A stretch of DNA of 64,000 nt, from the NCBI GenBank assembly GCA_010909725.1, contig JAACMV010000002.1, positions 62,001 through 126,000 of the forward strand, given 5' to 3'. The stretch's first letter is position 1. Every line of letters starts with the position of its first letter. The notes beneath the pieces were generated by a model. That model did no database searches. It was not told where the DNA came from and was given only the letters and a program-made list of their open reading frames with translations. Below are positions 61,055 through 64,000 of the stretch, in pieces. The position numbers were made by a program, and so were the translations under genes. This DNA comes from Picochlorum sp. 'celeri' (Eukaryota; Chlorophyta; Trebouxiophyceae).

Positions 61055-62461
61055 TCAAGCTAATTTCGAGTAGGGAAACGATGTGCGAGATTCTCTGTTA
61101 ATTTCAAGGACATCAATACTATCCTCAGTTCCCACATAAAGCCTGGATCCACATGGAGAAAAATCAAATCCACAAATGTCGATATCCTCGTGCATATCAT
61201 CCCTCACTTTAATAATCTGTCTATTTTCCCACATCCTGCAATCAACAAGATGTAAATAATTCCTATGCTCTGTAAATGCCAGGAGATCCAGAGGGTCTGG
61301 TGAAAACTTGACACATCTGGCAGCTGATGGCGTCGTCAGGCGTGCAACAGGGCGCTTGTGCCGTCGATCCCATACGCATACCAGCCCATCCTGACTTGCA
61401 ACTGCAAATGATGTTCCAGTAGAATCCCAATCACAGCTCATACCAGCATCCGTTGCCTCTCTGAACGTGCAGCACTGTCTATATCCCGTTGGTGATGGTC
61501 TGCACACAAAGACCTCCTCTGAATCCCCAACATACACCAATGTCCTTTCCTTTTCTGATATAGCACAATGATTGATCGATACAGGACAATATAGAGAACT
61601 AGATTCCGACATCTGAAGCTCTCCATGCTGATCTATTCCAGTCATGACCATGAGATGCCCGCTATTATTGCATAAAAATGCACTCAATCGACCATCTAAA
61701 TCCTCTGTTATCTTGATCGCATTGTTCACATGCCCTCCAGTTTGAAGAGATCCATAATGTTGGATGCTATTTTCAACCGGAAGACCAATAGACCGCAATG
61801 CTGGGCTAACATGCTGAACTGCGTATTCAGAAACTTCTCCAGCAACTCCTAGAAAAGATTCTCCAAACCCAAAACATGTCGGCTCAAATAAGAACCCATG
61901 CCTATCAACAACATTCTGACGGGAAATATCGTATCGATATATCGCAAAACCTTTCACAACAAAGACGTCATCCCGTTCAAATGGGCACCGCACCAAATCT
62001 CTGAGCTGCCAATGCTTGATCTGTATCGATGACCCAATATATTTCTGGTGCTTTGCAAAATCATTCCATGTACTATTCCTTAAATTTGCACTAGAAGGGC
62101 GTGCAGAGGACATTGCCCTACTATACGCATGGTACAACAGGGATTGTACATTGGCAGGACGCTCTCTCATTCTCGAAACTCGCTCAGGTGCAGTGGTGTT
62201 CCCATCACCCATGCCTTGTTCAACATCATACGCCCATGGCCTTCTCGTAAATATTTGATCCCCAGAGTGCACTACATATCGCCGAGAGAACTGTTGCATC
62301 CCCCCCTCTCCAAACGCATCATCCTCAATCCTTGACTCTGGTCCTATGGGTGGTAGGGCAGCATCTGTGCTTGCATCCATCATTCTGCCCCACGTGCTAT
62401 TCGCCCGTACGTCACTCGGATCCAGGCTCATACTATCTTCCATATTCTGATCTACATTCAT
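61055..62461 (-). CDS. WD40 protein of the plant At1g78070/DUF2415-like group
   Basis: The 468-residue protein starts at the ATG at 62461. The block IQIKHWQLRDLVRCPFERDDVFVVKGFAIYRYDI is the mark of a WD40 group found in plants and fungi and mostly uncharacterised. WD repeats follow, including DAGMSCDWDSTGTSFAVASQDGLVCVWDRR and ARCVKFSPDPLDLLAFTEHRNYLHLVDCR. The N-terminal 120 residues are acidic and low complexity. A TGTACAG just upstream of the ATG could be a splice acceptor, so a non-coding first exon is possible. The function is unknown. Confidence 0.78.
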   Translation of the reverse strand: MNVDQNMEDSMSLDPSDVRANSTWGRMMDASTDAALPPIGPESRIEDDAFGEGGMQQFSRRYVVHSGDQIFTRRPWAYDVEQGMGDGNTTAPERVSRMRERPANVQSLLYHAYSRAMSSARPSSANLRNSTWNDFAKHQKYIGSSIQIKHWQLRDLVRCPFERDDVFVVKGFAIYRYDISRQNVVDRHGFLFEPTCFGFGESFLGVAGEVSEYAVQHVSPALRSIGLPVENSIQHYGSLQTGGHVNNAIKITEDLDGRLSAFLCNNSGHLMVMTGIDQHGELQMSESSSLYCPVSINHCAISEKERTLVYVGDSEEVFVCRPSPTGYRQCCTFREATDAGMSCDWDSTGTSFAVASQDGLVCVWDRRHKRPVARLTTPSAARCVKFSPDPLDLLAFTEHRNYLHLVDCRMWENRQIIKVRDDMHEDIDICGFDFSPCGSRLYVGTEDSIDVLEINRESRTSFPYSKLA

Positions 62462-62998
62462 GCTGTAGATACCTGTACAGAGGAGAACCACGCGTGAAAA
62501 TCAGTACGAAAAGGCTCCGGTCAGAAGGCTCCCATAGCCGATGCTTGGATGAGACCCAAGCATCCTCGGAAGGCACGACAGGCGCCCCCCAGAACTGCCC
62601 TACACGCTCAAAGACGTACCTAAATCCCCATACGCAGTATAAATACCCAATGCAACACGCTATTAAGCATTCAAATGCACCAGTAGGGCATACGCTGCAC
62701 AGAATGTTGGGAATGTGCCTCCGAGGTCCCCGAAAACAGAGATGCGACACTGCACCCAACAAAATTCGTTACTGGATCGTGCTCTTTCTTGATACTATGA
62801 ATGTATGAAATTACAAAGTATTTGTAAATGCGTATCTGAAGGATGGGAGTGCGGCATTCTACTAACGAGGGCGTCCATGGCATTCCAGGGACACATTCCC
62901 CTTCCATGGAAGTGGCCACTGTTCCAGCCAGCCAGCTGGTTTGCTCTGCAGAGCAATGGCGATTACATGGGACAATATCTGAACCAAATTATGGCATA
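62462..62998. other. intergenic upstream of WD40 gene
   Basis: This 537-bp interval lies between two minus-strand genes. It contains only unsupported frames on both strands. I saw no RNA gene. Confidence 0.4.
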
Positions 62999-64000
62999 TC
63001 AACGACATATTGGGCTTAATTTATGAGATATGGCTTGTTTTGCTGCACTTGATATCCTGTGACAACCAAAGATGTTGATATCAACCAGGGACGTGGATGC
63101 AGCAAAAGCCTCGAGGGTTCTATCGGTGATTTTCCAGCTGAATAATAGGTCAAGATGCTTTAGCCAAGGCATGGAAGCAAGTTCTATAGCAGACTCGTCT
63201 CCAAATTGCCAGCAGAATTGTACAGATAAATGTGACAGCGACTCCTTCATTCCTCGAGCAATGGTTCTGATGCCCTGATCTGTGATGCCCATGGAAGCCT
63301 GAAATGAAAGTACTCTGATCTTTGGAAGATACGACGCAATATATGTCACGGATTTATCTGAAATACGGCGGCATTGTTTTAGGTTGAGGGTGGTGATGGT
63401 TGGGTTTTGGCTGACAAGATGGAAGATGCCATCATCTTTCATAGACGAGCACCCACCGAGTATCACAGTGTGCAAGCGTGGCATGTGTGACCATTGCTGG
63501 AATCCATCTCCATGTATATCATAGCAATCACTCAAATCGATGGATTCGAGTCTGTGGAGCTTGGATAGGGATGCAAGGCCTTTGTCTGTCATTGTGCAGC
63601 AGTTTTGTAGGGACAATGTGGCAATGTTTGCCCCAAGACTCTGCAATCCTCTATCGAATAATGGAATATTTGAGCATCCATTTAAGACGAGGTTTTTCAA
63701 ACCTTGAAGACGCTTCAAAGGCGCGAAGGATGTTCCAACCAAGTTTGGACAGCTGCTGAGAATCAAATCCTCCAATGTCGCATTGAGAGATTGCAAGGCA
63801 GAACAACCTGACCAGTTCAGATGACTTGCGACAAGCCGAGTGAGTTTCAAATGCATGATGTGGCGCAAATCTTCTGGAGGAATCTTGGAACAGCCAGAGA
63901 TGTCCAAAGTCTTCAGCTCTCCAAGGGACGACAGAGATTGAAGTGCACCTTTGTTCAATCCTTCACAATTTCTCAAGCTCAGTGTTTTCATATTCTTCAT
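62999..64000 (-). CDS. leucine-rich repeat protein, AMN1/F-box LRR type (partial)
   Basis: The visible 333 residues are a solenoid of at least nine Cys-containing leucine-rich repeats of about 25 residues, for example LKTLDISGCSKI, LKNLVLNGCSNIPLFDRGL, IATLSLQNCCTMTDKGLASL, IDLSDCYDIHGDGF and LNLKQCRRISDKSV. This type follows F-box domains in SCF ligases or stands alone in AMN1-like proteins. The 5' end lies beyond the right edge. The ATG at base 64000 is probably internal, so an F-box upstream cannot be excluded. The C-terminus SHKLSPICR is complete. Confidence 0.85.
   Translation of the reverse strand: MKNMKTLSLRNCEGLNKGALQSLSSLGELKTLDISGCSKIPPEDLRHIMHLKLTRLVASHLNWSGCSALQSLNATLEDLILSSCPNLVGTSFAPLKRLQGLKNLVLNGCSNIPLFDRGLQSLGANIATLSLQNCCTMTDKGLASLSKLHRLESIDLSDCYDIHGDGFQQWSHMPRLHTVILGGCSSMKDDGIFHLVSQNPTITTLNLKQCRRISDKSVTYIASYLPKIRVLSFQASMGITDQGIRTIARGMKESLSHLSVQFCWQFGDESAIELASMPWLKHLDLLFSWKITDRTLEAFAASTSLVDINIFGCHRISSAAKQAISHKLSPICR

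Noticed and set aside
1..64000. CRISPR arrays, bacterial operons or viral insertion
   Set aside because: No regularly spaced repeats, no Shine-Dalgarno-led operons and no virus hallmark genes; all genes are of eukaryotic type with spliceosomal introns.

Overview
The window looks like nuclear DNA of a small-genome green alga. It encodes chloroplast proteins (PsbQ with a twin-arginine lumen signal, SufD, a CCB2/CCB4-type cytochrome b6f assembly factor, a class II CPD photolyase, a PHT4-type transporter) beside ordinary eukaryotic housekeeping genes (CCT6, SKI2, CK2 alpha, EMC6, PAM16, MED7, YIP1, PIG-V). Genes are dense, about one per 1.7 kb. Introns are few and short (42-134 bp) with GT-AG borders, often GTATG or GTGCGT donors and TGCAG acceptors. 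A Picochlorum/Nannochloris-like trebouxiophyte would fit, but that is an inference from gene density, base composition and gene content. Exon structures were worked out by hand from splice consensus, frame and family similarity, and are predictions.

Layout, left to right. 1-4.6 kb: the 5' part of TPLATE (cut by the left edge) and PsbQ. 4.6-7.6 kb: an apparently complete hAT transposon with an intact transposase, terminal inverted repeats and a perfect 8-bp target duplication. 7.7-18 kb: a divergent ribose-5-phosphate isomerase, a hotdog thioesterase, EMC6, photolyase, a bZIP factor, CK2 alpha and a PNUTS-like protein. 18.0-19.2 kb: the longest stretch with no gene. 19.2-27.3 kb: mostly organellar genes (an mTERF-like protein, an unknown thylakoid-type membrane protein, SufD, a CCB factor, octanoyltransferase) plus an ankyrin-RING gene. 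27.3-36.1 kb: SKI2, a kinase, a MogA-MoaE fusion for molybdenum cofactor synthesis, and an enoyl reductase. 36.2-50.7 kb: MED7, a JmjC demethylase-like protein, PAM16, a PHT4-type transporter, CCT6, a CXC factor, YIP1, an SNM1-type nuclease and PIG-V. 51-64 kb: a GT32-FkbM fusion, an EamA transporter, an ML lipid-binding protein, an unrecognised five-exon gene, a kinase, two WD40 proteins and a partial LRR protein.

Convergent neighbours end only 9-57 bp apart in most cases, so their 3' UTRs must overlap. Three same-strand pairs are separated by only 12, 20 and 47 bp (unknown ORF/SNM1, LIP2/SKI2, photolyase/EMC6), which raises the possibility of dicistronic nuclear mRNAs as known from other chlorophytes. 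The most interesting items are the intact hAT element with its C-terminal winged-helix-like tail, the fusion proteins (MogA-MoaE, GT32-FkbM, JmjC with a HARE-HTH-like tail), the tightly spaced tandem genes, and a cluster of perfect palindromes at 33.2 kb. No CRISPR array, tRNA or rRNA gene was recognised.
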